From Sipunculus nudus (taxonomy: Eukaryota > Annelida > Sipuncula > Golfingiida > Sipunculidae), in the NCBI GenBank assembly GCA_026874595.1, contig CM049314.1, positions 68,444,300-68,508,299 of the forward strand: 64,000 nucleotides of DNA, in the 5' to 3' direction. The notes under the pieces are model-generated. The model was not told where the DNA came from. It searched no databases and saw only the letters and a list, made by a program, of their open reading frames with translations. Positions 1 through 10,439 of the stretch are shown in pieces (the first letter of the stretch is position 1; every line of letters starts with the position of its first letter). The position numbers and the translations under genes were made by a program.

Positions 1-941
1 GTAATTCAAGCAGATGTTCTTCTTGTAAAGAATTAGAAACTGCGGTACTCACAAAATTGATAATAAATGATGCACAAATGCCAATTTATCAATTGTAAAG
101 ACTTACAATCTTTGTAGCTGTGTGTAGACAGGTTAGAAAATCTTAAAGACAACTTTATGCAACACATAACACGTTAGGTGTCATAATTTTTAAACGGTAC
201 TTTATGGAGAATTAATGCCCTGTATTTGTACTTATTCCATTAATAGATGCAGAGGTTTAGTTGAACAAGGAAAGAGTATGGCGGAGGAGCAGCTGTTGTA
301 GTAAATAACCATAATTTGTACACAGAGCATTTTCTATACTTTTAAGTCCAACCTTTTGAAGCAATAAAAATTATTTATAATCCTTTGTTTCATGCCCAAT
401 ATATAAGTACAACGTACTGCAGTTTCTAACATAATATCACAAAATGATGCAAATATCCTATTGTTATGCAACAGATGAAACTGGATAATCTAAACTTAAA
501 AATTAAATTTCAAGAATTCTAGTCATTAATTATCAGTTCAAAGAGATGATGTACACATCATTTAATACTTCCATTAAACATAAAACCTGTGAACTGAGAG
601 AAAGCATTCATAATATATGTTAATGATATTATTACTAATTATCAATAATATTTAGTCTCAAATAATTACTAACCTCTTTAAAAGAGCTCTGAAGAAGAAA
701 AGCCTTTTAACCAGATCTGCTTATGATTATTAACATAAGATTTATTTTCTCTGGGGCATATATGACAAAATGTCTTTCTCATCATAATGATACAAGACGA
801 AAAAGTATCAACTGCCTGACTGATTGATAAATTACATATCAACTATCCTGCAAACACAACAACAACTTTAGGTTCGTTAAAAAAATATAGATGGCACTAC
901 GATGGCACAGATCTGAACATGACCTCTAAGGAGGTTAAAGG
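1..941 (-). other. Glypican 3' UTR and downstream flank
   Basis: This is AT-rich sequence after the TGA of the glypican gene. I see no coding exon or recognisable repeat. A canonical polyadenylation hexamer lies about 200 bases after the stop, so the 3' UTR is probably short and most of positions 1-720 would be downstream flank. Longer 3' UTRs using weaker signals (e.g. an ATTAAA at 561-566, minus strand) cannot be excluded. Confidence 0.6.
741..746 (-). terminator. Candidate poly(A) signal AATAAA of the glypican gene
   Basis: TTTATT on the plus strand reads AATAAA on the gene strand, about 196 bases after the stop codon. It is the first canonical hexamer downstream of the stop. Cleavage would be expected around 715-730. 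Confidence 0.5.
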
Positions 942-1150
942 TCAACGGTGAAAACCTAAGATGCCCACCAACAATGTCACGATAACAAGGACTTGTGAAT
1001 ATTGTATATGCGTTGCAGCGCCCCCTGGATTTTGATGCAGATTGCTGTTAGGTCGCACAGTGCTGTAGGGTGGACCTCTGTCTTTGCTTACAAACTCAAA
1101 CCCGTCGTTGTCTCCGATTTTATCCTCTGGCTCACTGGGCCTGTTGGGTT
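942..1150 (-). CDS. GPC: Glypican last coding exon: linker and GPI-anchor signal
   Basis: Two bases plus 68 codons and a TGA stop follow a T-rich acceptor (TTTTTTTATAG). The exon starts PNRPSEPEDKIGDNDGF, an acidic polar linker. It ends with small residues (NPGGAA, exon residues 40-45), a short spacer, a hydrophobic run VLVIVTLLVGILGF (residues 53-66) and a terminal His-Arg. That layout, a small-residue cleavage site, spacer and uncharged hydrophobic tail at the extreme C terminus, is a GPI-anchor addition signal, as all glypicans have. Identification rests on the tail, on the phase fit with exon 2437-2608 and on position. No ORF convention was needed, since the frame runs straight from the acceptor to TGA. 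Confidence 0.92.
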
Positions 1151-1323
1151 CTATAAAAAAAAAAAGGATTATGTTACTGTAGAGTAGTAATGATACATTA
1201 TCTATTCACATGATACTTATCCCAATACTTAAATCGTGATATGGTACATGATAAGATATATTAAAGAGGTATCAGAATTCAATACTCTTCTTTGCTTGTT
1301 CGCCATGCTGTTGCTTCATTTAC

Positions 1324-1400
1324 AATACTATAAATACTACATTATAATACTATAAATATTACACTATAATACTATAAATCCCTGATATTAATACTATAAT
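1324..1400. repeat. 22-bp tandem repeat, about 3.5 units
   Basis: AATACTATAAAT-type units begin at 1324, 1346, 1368 and 1390, an exact 22-bp spacing. AT-rich minisatellite within an intron. Confidence 0.8.
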
Positions 1401-1910
1401 TTGCCGATGAGGATGCTGTCATCCCCAGTGTTCCTCCGGATTCTCCTTGAAAGATACACATCTAATGACCGCCAAACTCTCCGCAGAGAGATTCCCACCA
1501 GGAGACTGTCCTTAAAATTCTTTCTTAATGCAAGTCCCTGCTCTTATATAAAAAAAATACAATACTGCTCATGTAGCCTCCACTTGGTATTCACTCGATG
1601 AGGTACACCCCCAGTAATGAATAATGAAACAGCCCCTTTAGTTGATTTTGATTGGGCAGTATTTAGCCATATTTTAGATGAATGCTTTATACACGCTGGG
1701 CCACTGACTAAGACAGAGAATGCTGGTGGTAAGTTTGGACTTTTCATAGGTAGGGCATGTACTGTTTAAAGTATCAACACAAGGACATACAGGATGACAC
1801 CAGTACAATACTGACTATATGCACCACAAATTACCTGTGCACCAGTGAATAGTTACAGCATGATTATATCATGGGCTGACATGATCAAGCAATCACTGTT
1901 TTACAGACTA

Positions 1911-2347
1911 AACAAATGACCCATGGGTCATGACACTCAGCTGATTGACTACTTGGTATTTGCTATAGTGTGATACCAGATGCAATTATATGTTTGGTAC
2001 TGGTTGTCCTAAGGACACTGTACAGAAGCCTGTAATTTATCAAAATGAGTTAATCCAAAGAATTAGGGTGATCAATGCATTAGTGTTTCAGATACTTCAG
2101 CTTTTGTAACAAATTTTTAATTATTCTAGGGGGTATTTACGAGCACCATAGCTCAGAGGATATGGGTAACAGAGACCTAATTTCAGGTATCCAAGGAGAT
2201 TTTTCATGGACCACCCTAGATGTTAAGTTTTTAGATTCCAGGTCCAGTGGTTAGGATTTGTGCCCTGCTAATGAACGGCCGGACGGTTTGATGACAGACA
2301 ATGACCCATCACTATAGCCCAGCATGACTGAAAGTCAGCTGAGCTAA
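1911..2347 (+). mobile_element. CAGCTGA-ended interspersed element, copy 1
   Basis: It begins AACAAATGACCCATGGGTCA, then a CTCAGCTGA motif, and ends with AGTCAGCTGAGCTAAAA. The same left and right ends recur at 37483-38926 and 56122-57990. The interior shares ATATGGGTAACAGAGACC and GATTTGTGCCCTG blocks with the other copies. It has no coding capacity and is probably a non-autonomous DNA element; the superfamily is not determined. Confidence 0.7.
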
Positions 2348-2436
2348 AATTTGCATTTGACTCTGATTATGTAATCATTTTAAAATGGTGGCAATCTATT
2401 AAAAGTTTAACTGTGGTTATAAATAACAACACTTAC

Positions 2437-2608
2437 TCCCTTGTGATATAACATGGGGATTGTACGAGTTATAACCATCCCCGCTTCCGCTCCCACTGCC
2501 AGACAACCCAAAATCACTGTCATCATTGGGGAAGCCATAATCCTTCCGTCCCTTCTGGAAGCCATTCCAGCCGGGGTCATCACCTTGCATGCGCTCTCGT
2601 TTCTGTTT
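2437..2608 (-). CDS. GPC: Glypican exon: heparan sulfate attachment region
   Basis: The exon is 57 codons plus one base and ends before GTAAGTG. Residues 7-33 are polar and acidic (MQGDDPGW near the start, then FPNDDSDF), followed at residues 36-45 by SGSGSGSGDG. Four Ser-Gly dipeptides next to acidic residues form the classical xylosylation site for heparan sulfate chains, located as in GPC1 and GPC4/6. Unlike the vertebrate proteins, no Cys pair follows the SG cluster. Two AG dinucleotides six bases apart can serve as the acceptor (exon starting at 2608 or at 2602). Both keep the frame and differ by Lys-Gln. The last base (A) joins AA of the final exon to make a Lys codon. Confidence 0.93.
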
Positions 2609-2611
2609 CTG
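2602..2611 (-). promoter_or_regulatory. Tandem splice acceptor (two AGs, 6 bp apart)
   Basis: On the gene strand the sequence reads AAACAG|AAACAG|AAACG. Either AG leaves the downstream frame intact in phase 0. Using the first adds Lys-Gln to an already basic KQKRER stretch just before the heparan sulfate attachment region. Confidence 0.6.
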
Positions 2612-4377
2612 TTTGATGACACAAGCACATTATATTGTGAATCATTATAACAATTTTCAATGTAAGGCAGCACATTATAGATATCTTATTGAAGTTGAGG
2701 ACAAAGTTGAAGTGTGGCTACAAGTGGTGTCCCAATTAATCAAATATATCCATGATTGTTCATTTTACTTCATAATAAATTAACTTTAACAGATTTTTGC
2801 ATAATCAGTCAAATAATTTTGTATACAAATATACAAGTAAGTCATTTTATCCTGAAAAAAAAATAATATATTTTTAACCTGTTAGAGATATAAGAAAGAC
2901 CACACAAAGTAGTGTACAGCTTAAAATTAACCTTGTGCAGCTGACAATTCAGATGTAAAAGTCAGACTGAATTTATTCTGTCTATATATTTCAGGTAATA
3001 ATTCAATACAGTAAATTTCACAGTCATACAGGAGGTACATAAAATAATTGATTCATAATGGATCATTGGTCATTTTTTTTGTCTTTCATCAAAAAAGTTT
3101 TTAACAACCAGATCAGACCACTAGTGGCTATCTTGTTTGACTAATAAACAATTTTACTGGCAGGTGTGGGTTTGAATCTGACAACTGCAATTATCCCAGA
3201 GTCTAAAAATAAATGTGGTAATTTACAAGATAACCCTGTTTTCTGGTGTATAATTTACTTCTCTGGGAATGGAGATGGCAGGCTGTGTGATTAGAAAAGC
3301 ATTGTGCAGATTAGCTGATTATATTGATTGGTCTTTTCCTTTACAATCAATTAAACAGGTCGAATTTGTATGTTATCAGATTTATAATATTTAATATAAA
3401 AATATATAAATATGTATTTGGACTTTTCCCAAAACAAAATTTTAATAGCTCTTCCCCAGGTGGAACCTTAAAGTCAGGGTGCGACTGATAATAAGGATGG
3501 TTCTTATGTTAGGAATTTTACAGTATATGATTATGCTTGTACATTCAAAGAAGTATATTTGTTAACATCTCAAAAATCTGTCATAAATAAGGAAGGCCAG
3601 ACACAAAGTAAGGAAAACTGGTGCAAAATCTCTTGAACCTATGTATGATTAAAAAATCTTGATCGATACAATTACAGTATGATTAATTTAATCTTTCCAT
3701 GATTTCTGGAGATGATTCCCTTAAGCAGAAGGCCATCAAATTACAAAACACCAATGTGCCTTAATGCACCAAAGTGAGTCTATCCTGAGGGTCCTTCAAA
3801 TTTGGAAAAAAAAAGAAACTAATTACTTGGAATGTTCAATCAATATATGATCATCTACTGCTTTTGTCTTGCAATCATCAAACAAGATTTAACAAATATT
3901 TCCTGGCTGACAGTGGTTTTCTCTAGTTCATGGTCTACACCTGTTCTTTTAGTTTCAATATCAGCTGACAGATGGCAGCATGTGAAAGATCAACCTAGTT
4001 TTGACTCATTTGTATATCTGTTTGCCCTAATCTGATTTTGTGTAACCCTTACAATTGTTTGTTCAAGTATGTGTCCAAGTTATGTCTATAAACAGCCTTT
4101 TTTTTGTAACCTACCCTGTAATGTCTTTGTGTTTTTAAAAAATTCCCCCTGTAATGTCTATGAGTTTATGTTTTGTTTAACTTGCCCCCGTTATGTCTAT
4201 GAGTTTATGTTTTTATAACTTGCCACCATAAAATCTATGCATTTATATTTTTGTATAACTTACCACTGTAATGTCTATGAGTTTATTTTTTGTATAACTT
4301 ACCCCTGTAATGTCTATGATTTTATATTTTTTTAACTAACCCCTGTAATGTTTGTGTGTATATTTTGTATATCTTAC
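2609..4377 (-). other. Glypican intron (1,769 bp, phase 0)
   Basis: The gene-strand 5' end (4107-4377) is a minisatellite that includes the splice donor. The rest (2609-4106) is AT-rich and I see no exon or repeat family in it. Confidence 0.9.
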
Positions 4378-4401
4378 CCCCGTAATGTCTATGAGTTTCT
4401 G
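4107..4401 (-). repeat. Minisatellite (about 39 bp) that includes the exon end and splice donor
   Basis: Eight units with period 34-40 bp begin near 4107, 4139, 4179, 4217, 4257, 4296, 4334 and 4371. On the plus strand each reads roughly AACTTACCCCTGTAATGTC then TATGAGTTTAT. The last unit is the exon end itself, encoding LIDITG, plus the true donor. On the gene strand the intronic units at 4263-4257 and 4302-4296 carry GTAAGTT after GGG or GTG, the unit at 4340 carries GTTAGTT, and two others carry GC in place of GT (GCAAGTT). Confidence 0.85.
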
Positions 4402-4504
4402 TGCTAGCCTCGCCATGACATCAGTGCCTGCCCTGTGACCGCCGGCCACCTCAGGATTCTGTAACTGTTCTGTGATGTTAAACTCTGGTACTGGCTTGGT
4501 ATAA
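4378..4504 (-). CDS. GPC: Glypican exon: NPEV segment between core and GAG region
   Basis: The exon is one base plus 42 codons, following a strong pyrimidine-rich acceptor (TTGTTGTTTCAG) and ending at a complete Gly codon before GTAAGAT. It encodes SYTKPVPEF then NITEQLQNPEV. This matches the glypican segment after the CWNG motif, where GPC4/6 have RYLPE followed by NNPEV. Asn9 (NIT) is a potential N-glycosylation site. The rest, DVMARLAQKLIDITG, is helix-like and corresponds to the last core helix before the glycosaminoglycan region. It has no cysteine, as expected here. The last ~20 coding bases and the donor form one unit of a minisatellite that continues into the next intron. Exon size and phases (2 in, 0 out) fit both neighbours exactly. 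Confidence 0.93.
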
Positions 4505-4637
4505 CTGAAACAACAACAAAAAATTCTAGAATGAGGTTGTTTTTGCAATACAAAACCACTTCTCTCCCCTCCCTATGGGCCTCACATCCCCAAATTTAAG
4601 GAAAAAACTTTGGACTATCTCAAAAGTCACAGCATTC

Positions 4638-5028
4638 ACAAATAATTTCTATTTTTGCTCATTAAACCTTGAAAAATAAGGTCAAGGTCATCAGGTTTCA
4701 AACACTTATGAGATTTGGGTATAAACATTTCATGAGTCAAATTTCATTAAAATATACTGAGAGGTTCAAAAGTTATATGTTTACAAATGATTTCTATTCT
4801 GGCTAATTTGACCTTGATGATCCAGGTCAAGGTAACCAGTTTCAAAACTCATCAAAGAATTGGGTTGAAATAATTAGTGTTTCAAATTTGAGCAAAATGC
4901 GTAGTGGTTCAAAAGTTATCACATTAACATATGAAGATGATGCTGACTGTGGACAGTGCAGCTGATGACAACAGACCAAACACTGCATGTCTCCCCCATG
5001 GGAGGGGTGACATAATCAGAGTTCAGAA
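4638..5028 (+). repeat. Repeat with AGGTCA half-sites, two units of about 145 bp
   Basis: Two diverged units start at 4638 and 4783 (ACAAATAATTTCTAT / ACAAATGATTTCTAT). Each continues with a (TGA/AAA)CCTTG...AAGGTCAAGGTCA-like pair and a GTTTCAAA block. The right end has CTCCCCCATGGGAGG, a near-palindrome. No coding capacity. Confidence 0.6.
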
Positions 5029-5381
5029 TAAACCAGATCCATAATCAAATTATGACAATTTCAAAGACATGTATAATTGGTTAAGTGGTAAATGTCAGAA
5101 TACATAATATACATAAATCATTAAATGTGTGTGAGATCACTGCACAGAACAGACCTGTTTCATGATCTACAAAGTTGTTGAGCAGATTGACACCAGATGG
5201 CAGTTAATGCCAAGGTCCTTCCATGTAAAACTTCTGATTAACTAATATGACTGCTAGTAAATTACCCTCATGATGTCATGACTGATCTATTTGACTGAGA
5301 GACAAAATTATTCAAATATTTTGGACTGCTTTAAATGCAAGACAGTTTAAAATAATGAATAAAATAATCCAGTGTTTTTAA

Positions 5382-5832
5382 GGTGCCCATTCACCAACCT
5401 TACCAACAATATCTGGCTTCCTGTTGTATATTTGAAAGATCTCAGGGTAATTTTGGTTATGAAAAGTTTTATACAATCTTTGTGAAGAATGCATAAACGT
5501 ATTTTTCAACAGCATATTTGTAAACACAGTAATGTTGACAAACAGGATTAAAATGTAACCTAAGGTGGTAGGTTACAAATATTTGGAGGTAGAAAGGTAA
5601 CTTGATGCAAAACCCCATTTGCAAAGCTCTGGTTTACCAGGCTTGTTGCCTAATGCCATTGTTAAATTTGTTTTGGTGATTTTGGTGGGCCCCAACATAT
5701 TATAAATATGTTGATATAAACAAAACAAGCAGCCTGTATGTGGTGATAAATACATTTCCTGGCCTGTTTGTATATAAAAGGACCAAGGGATTACTTTTAG
5801 TTTATTAAGGTCAGCTAGCTGATCGGGCCCCT
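5382..5832 (-). mobile_element. TTAA-flanked MITE, copy 1 (451 bp)
   Basis: It lies between TTAA at 5378-5381 and TTAA at 5833-5836. The imperfect terminal inverted repeats are GGTGCCCATTCACC and GGGGCCCGATCAGC (right end reversed). It is the reverse complement of copy 9926-10376, with the same 451-bp length. The TTAA duplication and TIRs point to piggyBac-type mobilisation, by analogy. There is no transposase, so it is non-autonomous. Confidence 0.75.
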
Positions 5833-6039
5833 TTAAATATATCCTGAAATTCAAATAGCCGCATTTACTGAATATAACAATAGTGGAATTTTAAAGAGTC
5901 ATATGCTTGACTTGCAGGTTATGATAATGTAATAGTACTGATAATAAAAAACAAATTCAACATAAACTCCATATTCTGCATATCACATTGTATATTTGTC
6001 CCTTTTAGAAATTGTTATCAAAATGAATGTATTTTTTTT

Positions 6040-6260
6040 TTTGTTTTTATTGGAGGTACCCACCTCCATATTTTAATGCTAGTTAGCTTTACTGTAAGTA
6101 CGTTTATGTACATCTGCAAAATTCCATTCAGGTTTTTTAACTATGTGACAGAGCATTATCACATGCTTACTCTTGTTTTATATCCTGGTACTAACTAGGC
6201 CCAGTGACTACTGCACCTGTGGGGACACTCAGCATACCCATAACTTTCATACTTGCAAAT
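6040..6260 (-). mobile_element. SINE family A, 5'-truncated copy
   Basis: Shares GCAAAATTCCATTC, the TATCACATGCTTAC-type block and the TGCACCTGTGGG block with the copies at 28130-28350 and 31115-31462. The tRNA-like head is absent, so only the 3' body remains. Confidence 0.6.
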
Positions 6261-6829
6261 CGAGTGTCATAATCATTAGATCATGTAGTTCCACAAACAG
6301 CAATTATGATGAACATTAGTTCCCAGTGAAATTTTGCTTTGGATGTATAACTATACAACATTCTAGCATCTGGATAGGAAAGACCAAATGTTGAATGTTT
6401 AACTCTAGGGTTTATTATCGCTCACTGCTCGGGGCATCCAGGAGCTTGTAAAATAAAAGAGAGTAAAATACAAACAAAAAGTTAATGCAATGTGTTGCAT
6501 AATTATCTTAATAATTAATAAAAGATATGCTAATTATGAAGATACACACTAATAATACATTCATACTAATAATATAATAATAAACTGGTTAAAATTATAT
6601 GTTTTAAAAATGAAAACTCAAAAAAACTGTATGAAATGTCAATCTAAAGATCAAATCTTTTCAACATTCTGAAAAAAAACAAACTTGACAACTTTTATTA
6701 ATATCACTACAATAAAATAATTAAACACCTTATAAGTCTGTAAAAAAATAACATTAATTAACACCAAGCCTAACATAAGTCACAAATATCCTGTAAGGGT
6801 GAATATTTAGTGATGAATACCAAACTTCA

Positions 6830-7560
6830 GCAGAAAATTTCACTGACATGACGACATGGGGAAAGGATATGAGAACGATTCCTGTCACAAAAAAGGAGCT
6901 CTAAACGAGATTAGCCGAGAGCTTTCAAGATTACTGTGAATTGTGTTTACAGGAAAGCGTCCCTTTGGGATACCCGCCTGTCTGTGCAGTCTTGATTACA
7001 TTGTCTTTTGCAGCATTATAGTCTGTCTCTAGGGCCGGTGTTCAAGGTCATGTAGGGGGCGTGTGGGGCAGCTCCTTCATAAAAACAGGTACATATGCAC
7101 GGAGAATAGCTGGTATCTTTGTTGCACATTTTCGTGCTGATCATATTCTTGGAATACTCAGGTCTAGCAGTTGTCAACATCTATTATTGACTGGACTCCA
7201 AACAGACTTTCAGGAAAAACATGCTGGCACCCACCATGTGACATCCTTATTAAACCAGTCACTCTCTGGCGTTTTGTCAGCCAGCTTGGAAGAGCACGGG
7301 AGACTCGCCCCCAATGGCACAAAGTGATAAATTAGGACCGGGATAATTGCCAAATTAATTCATGGGATCAAAGCCTGATAGATTACTTTTGCTCAGTAGA
7401 CAGTCTGGCGGGCTCGATATATTGTTTGGGATGATTCATCCTGAGACACCAAAGCAGCAGACAATAGAACTTCCTGCTGGTCATTGTGCTGGGAAACAAA
7501 TATTTGACATCTGACATCTTTTCCTCATTATCTGTCTTAGTGTCACGGAATTCATACCCC
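6830..7560. promoter_or_regulatory. Less AT-rich island, candidate intronic regulatory element
   Basis: Markedly less AT-rich than its surroundings and free of the repeat families seen elsewhere. Around 7330-7385 it packs TAATT-type homeodomain cores, GATCAAAG (TCF/LEF-like) and TGATAGATTA. The open frame at 7061-7327 has no recognisable protein character. A regulatory role is inference from composition and motifs only. Confidence 0.25.
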
Positions 7561-9239
7561 AAAGTTTCCTCAATGCCAGCCTTTATTTTCTCAATGCCAA
7601 ACTATTTGTAAAGGAATATGGATCACTCCTGCTTATGAAATATAAACAAGAAGGATTACTACTGATTTTTTTGTGTATGTGTTCTTGTGTTCTAATATAT
7701 TGTACAAGATACCTTGGTAAATTTACTTTTTATTTCTGTAAATTATCTCAGTTCTTTTTTTCCCAACTGGAAACCCACTATATATATACAATCCCAATGA
7801 GTGCAAATACATAATTTCATATACATATATTACACAATTAAATATATATGCATTTATCTTATAAAAAAAAATTAAATATTAAAAGTTTACCACAAAATAT
7901 GCAGTTACATTCACATACACCAAACACCTTTATATTCGAAAAAAAAAAAAGAATTTAAATAATTGTCAAGATTTATTGGTAAATAAAATGGTAAATATGG
8001 CCTTATCCATAAGCCTTATTCTTAAGACAAGCATATTACAGATAATATTATCAATCAATATTACAGGCTCTTGTCAAAAAGACTGAGATTTATATTCTTC
8101 TAATATTGAGCCTTAATTATGTCAATAAATGAGTACTTTGATCATCATAAGTATTAACATTTCTCTTTGCTCTCTACTGTGTATTCTAATTATGGTACAT
8201 TGGGTTCTGGTGTATTCTGATTGATGACTACTTGATCAAGGAAGTTTTGTAGGCTTAGAGCCTTCCTAACTCATGATCATGTAAATCAAATTTTAACTAC
8301 AACAGTACCTGTTGTGAGGGGATACCTGTGGGATATTGCCAAAGTGCCCTACATTTCAGGTGTCCCTTGATGAGAGGTAGGGACATATGCAGGTGGGGAT
8401 CAGCAATTAAAAGAAAAGAATTATATGCCTATTAGTAAATAAAATAAAATGTTTTTATGTAAAAATATATAAGAGAAAAATATCAATGTGGGCATCTAAC
8501 ACAAGAAAGCAGGTTTTCTGATGCCATGATTAAAAAAGTCTTTATACAGCTGGTTCATTTATAAACACAAAATTAAATAAATGATGGATCAGGAGTATAA
8601 TTTCATAGAAATAGTTACTATTTACTAAAAGAATTATTCAATAAAATATAGTATTTATAATATTCCTTCATTATATATTCTTTCTGGATAAAAAAATAAA
8701 TGTAAATAAAAGTCACCCTGCAAACCGAACTTGTTTTTGAATTTAAATTTACCATGTGCAAACCTTCAGGTAATTCAGGTGTTTAGTAATAGGCCTGGAA
8801 TTGTGAGGGCCCTTATAATCACTTCAATTATTGGTTCTTTACCTTTGAATCAATTCTCGACTCAATTCTTACTTTTTGAGACCTTAAAAACTAAAAGCAA
8901 TTTGGCCAAAATGAATTTTTGTTCTCTCTCTGTATATGTTTCCAATTGAGTGGTGTGGACCACCAGCAAACAATTAAAGTAGAGTTGGGGCACATATGTA
9001 ACAAATTAAGGGCTCCTACATCATAAAACTGCTCCATCAGATTTGAGAGGACTTTGCAATGGTACAAAAAGAAATGGTTAAAAAAAAAATAATCAAAATG
9101 AATCCATTAGAGGTTAATAATTGTTTACAATTTAATCAATAGCTTGCAAATCAATGCATGGTTTCTTCAGTGCACTGTCACACCCCTATTTATTAGTTAG
9201 TGCTTGATGACAAAATGAAGGCATTATAGAACAGGTTTC
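7561..9239. other. AT-rich intron sequence, nothing recognised
   Basis: Short A/T runs and TATATA tracts near 7780-7860. I see no exon, SINE head or TIR element. Confidence 0.5.
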
Positions 9240-9397
9240 CTATGAGATTTTTATAGACCTCCCTGGATATTCAGTTACATGTGCCTAGGTTCAACAGTGT
9301 CAAAACATCCTACTCTAAGGTACGGACAGACATAGAGACAGACAGACACTGACCGATCACTATAGCTCAGTTGACTTATGGTCAGCTAAGCTAAAAA
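9240..9397 (+). mobile_element. CAGCTGA-ended element, right-end fragment
   Basis: Starts within the GGAGATTTTT...GACCTCCCTGGAT block and ends in CTATAGCTCAGTTGACTTAT plus GGTCAGCTAAGCTAAAAA. The GGACAGACAGACA-type stretch before the end matches the other copies. The left part is missing or too diverged to see. Confidence 0.6.
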
Positions 9398-9719
9398 CTG
9401 TAAATGTGTATCTTTGTTTCAACCATCACTAAAATTAAAAATATATCCTTGTATTTAATATGTATGGTAATAATAATGTCTCCTTAGGGACAATATTCAA
9501 ACATGGGGGGAAACAAATTCTTCCTTTCACACTGAAATAATGTTTATCAGTCTTAGTGACTAATATTTTGTTAAATTAAAACATTGGTATATTTACACAG
9601 AAAGTATTTGATTACATATGTGACAGGAGATGTTCCTAATTTAATAATGGTGTATCTAACAATAATTTTACATCTCCTGTGTGGGCGTACCTGAGAAATG
9701 CCATTTAAAGAAAAAAGAG

Positions 9720-9875
9720 GAATACTGAGTGTGTGGGAAGGGGGTCACTTCAAAATTTCCCCATATATCCTTAGAAATTTAACATTATTTTGTGATAGGG
9801 CCAATGCAACCTCATCTATCAGAAACCCAGCCAGTGTATCAACCTGATACTATCAAGTGGGTGAACTTGCAGTGC
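9720..9875 (+). repeat. Dispersed repeat, partner of 62510-62640
   Basis: Shares the ordered blocks CCATAT, ATCCTTAG(G)AAATTT, TGCA(A/G)C(A)CC and GTATCAACCTGATA with 62510-62640 in the same orientation. Two copies only in this window; class unknown. Confidence 0.55.
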
Positions 9876-9925
9876 TATCTATAATATTTAGAATGAAATT
9901 AAACTGGTCTTCAAGTGCAAGTTAA

Positions 9926-10376
9926 AGAGGTCCAATCACCTTTCTGACCTTTATAAACTAAAGCTAATTCCTTGGAGTTATGATAAAAACAGGCTGGGAA
10001 AACAGGCTGCTTGTTTTGTTTTTATCAATGTGTTTATAATATGTGGGGGCTGCCAAAATAATTTAAACAAAATCAACATGGGCATCTGGCAGCAAGACAG
10101 ATAAGCCAGAGCTTTGTAAATGAGGTTTTGCAACAAGTGACCTTTCTACCTCCATATATATGCAACCTATCACCTTAGTCTACATGTTTTTTTCCCTTTT
10201 GTCAACAGAAGCTGAGTTCATAAAAACTCTGTTGAATAACAAGTTCATACATCCTTCACGGAGGCATATTATATGAACTTTTCACAACCAGAATTACCCT
10301 TATATCATTAATATATACACAGAGAAAGCCAGAAATCATATAAATTCTTTTTCAAATGGTAGGTGAATGGGCACCT
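9926..10376 (+). mobile_element. TTAA-flanked MITE, copy 2 (451 bp)
   Basis: It lies between TTAA at 9922-9925 and 10377-10380, with ends AGAGGTCCAATCACC and (reversed) AGGTGCCCATTCACC. The interior shares the CAGCCTG/AAACAAAACAAG, CTGCCAAAATAAT and TGCAACCTA blocks with the other copies. It faces copy 1 as an inverted pair 4.1 kb apart. Confidence 0.75.
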
Positions 10377-10439
10377 TTAATGAAAATGTAATATACAAGT
10401 ACAGTATAATGCAAACTAATACATATAAAACTCATACTT

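Larger units (their letters stand above)
1151..2436 (-). other. Glypican intron (1,286 bp, phase 1)
   Basis: This intron has a GTAAGTG donor and TTTATAG acceptor. It contains a 22-bp tandem repeat (1324-1400) and one copy of the CAGCTGA-ended element (1911-2347). I saw nothing else coding in it. Confidence 0.9.

Noticed and set aside
1544-1747. 67-codon minus-strand frame between the last two glypican exons
   Set aside because: Exons 2437-2608 and 942-1150 join in frame without it (A|AA gives Lys) and it has no glypican-like content.
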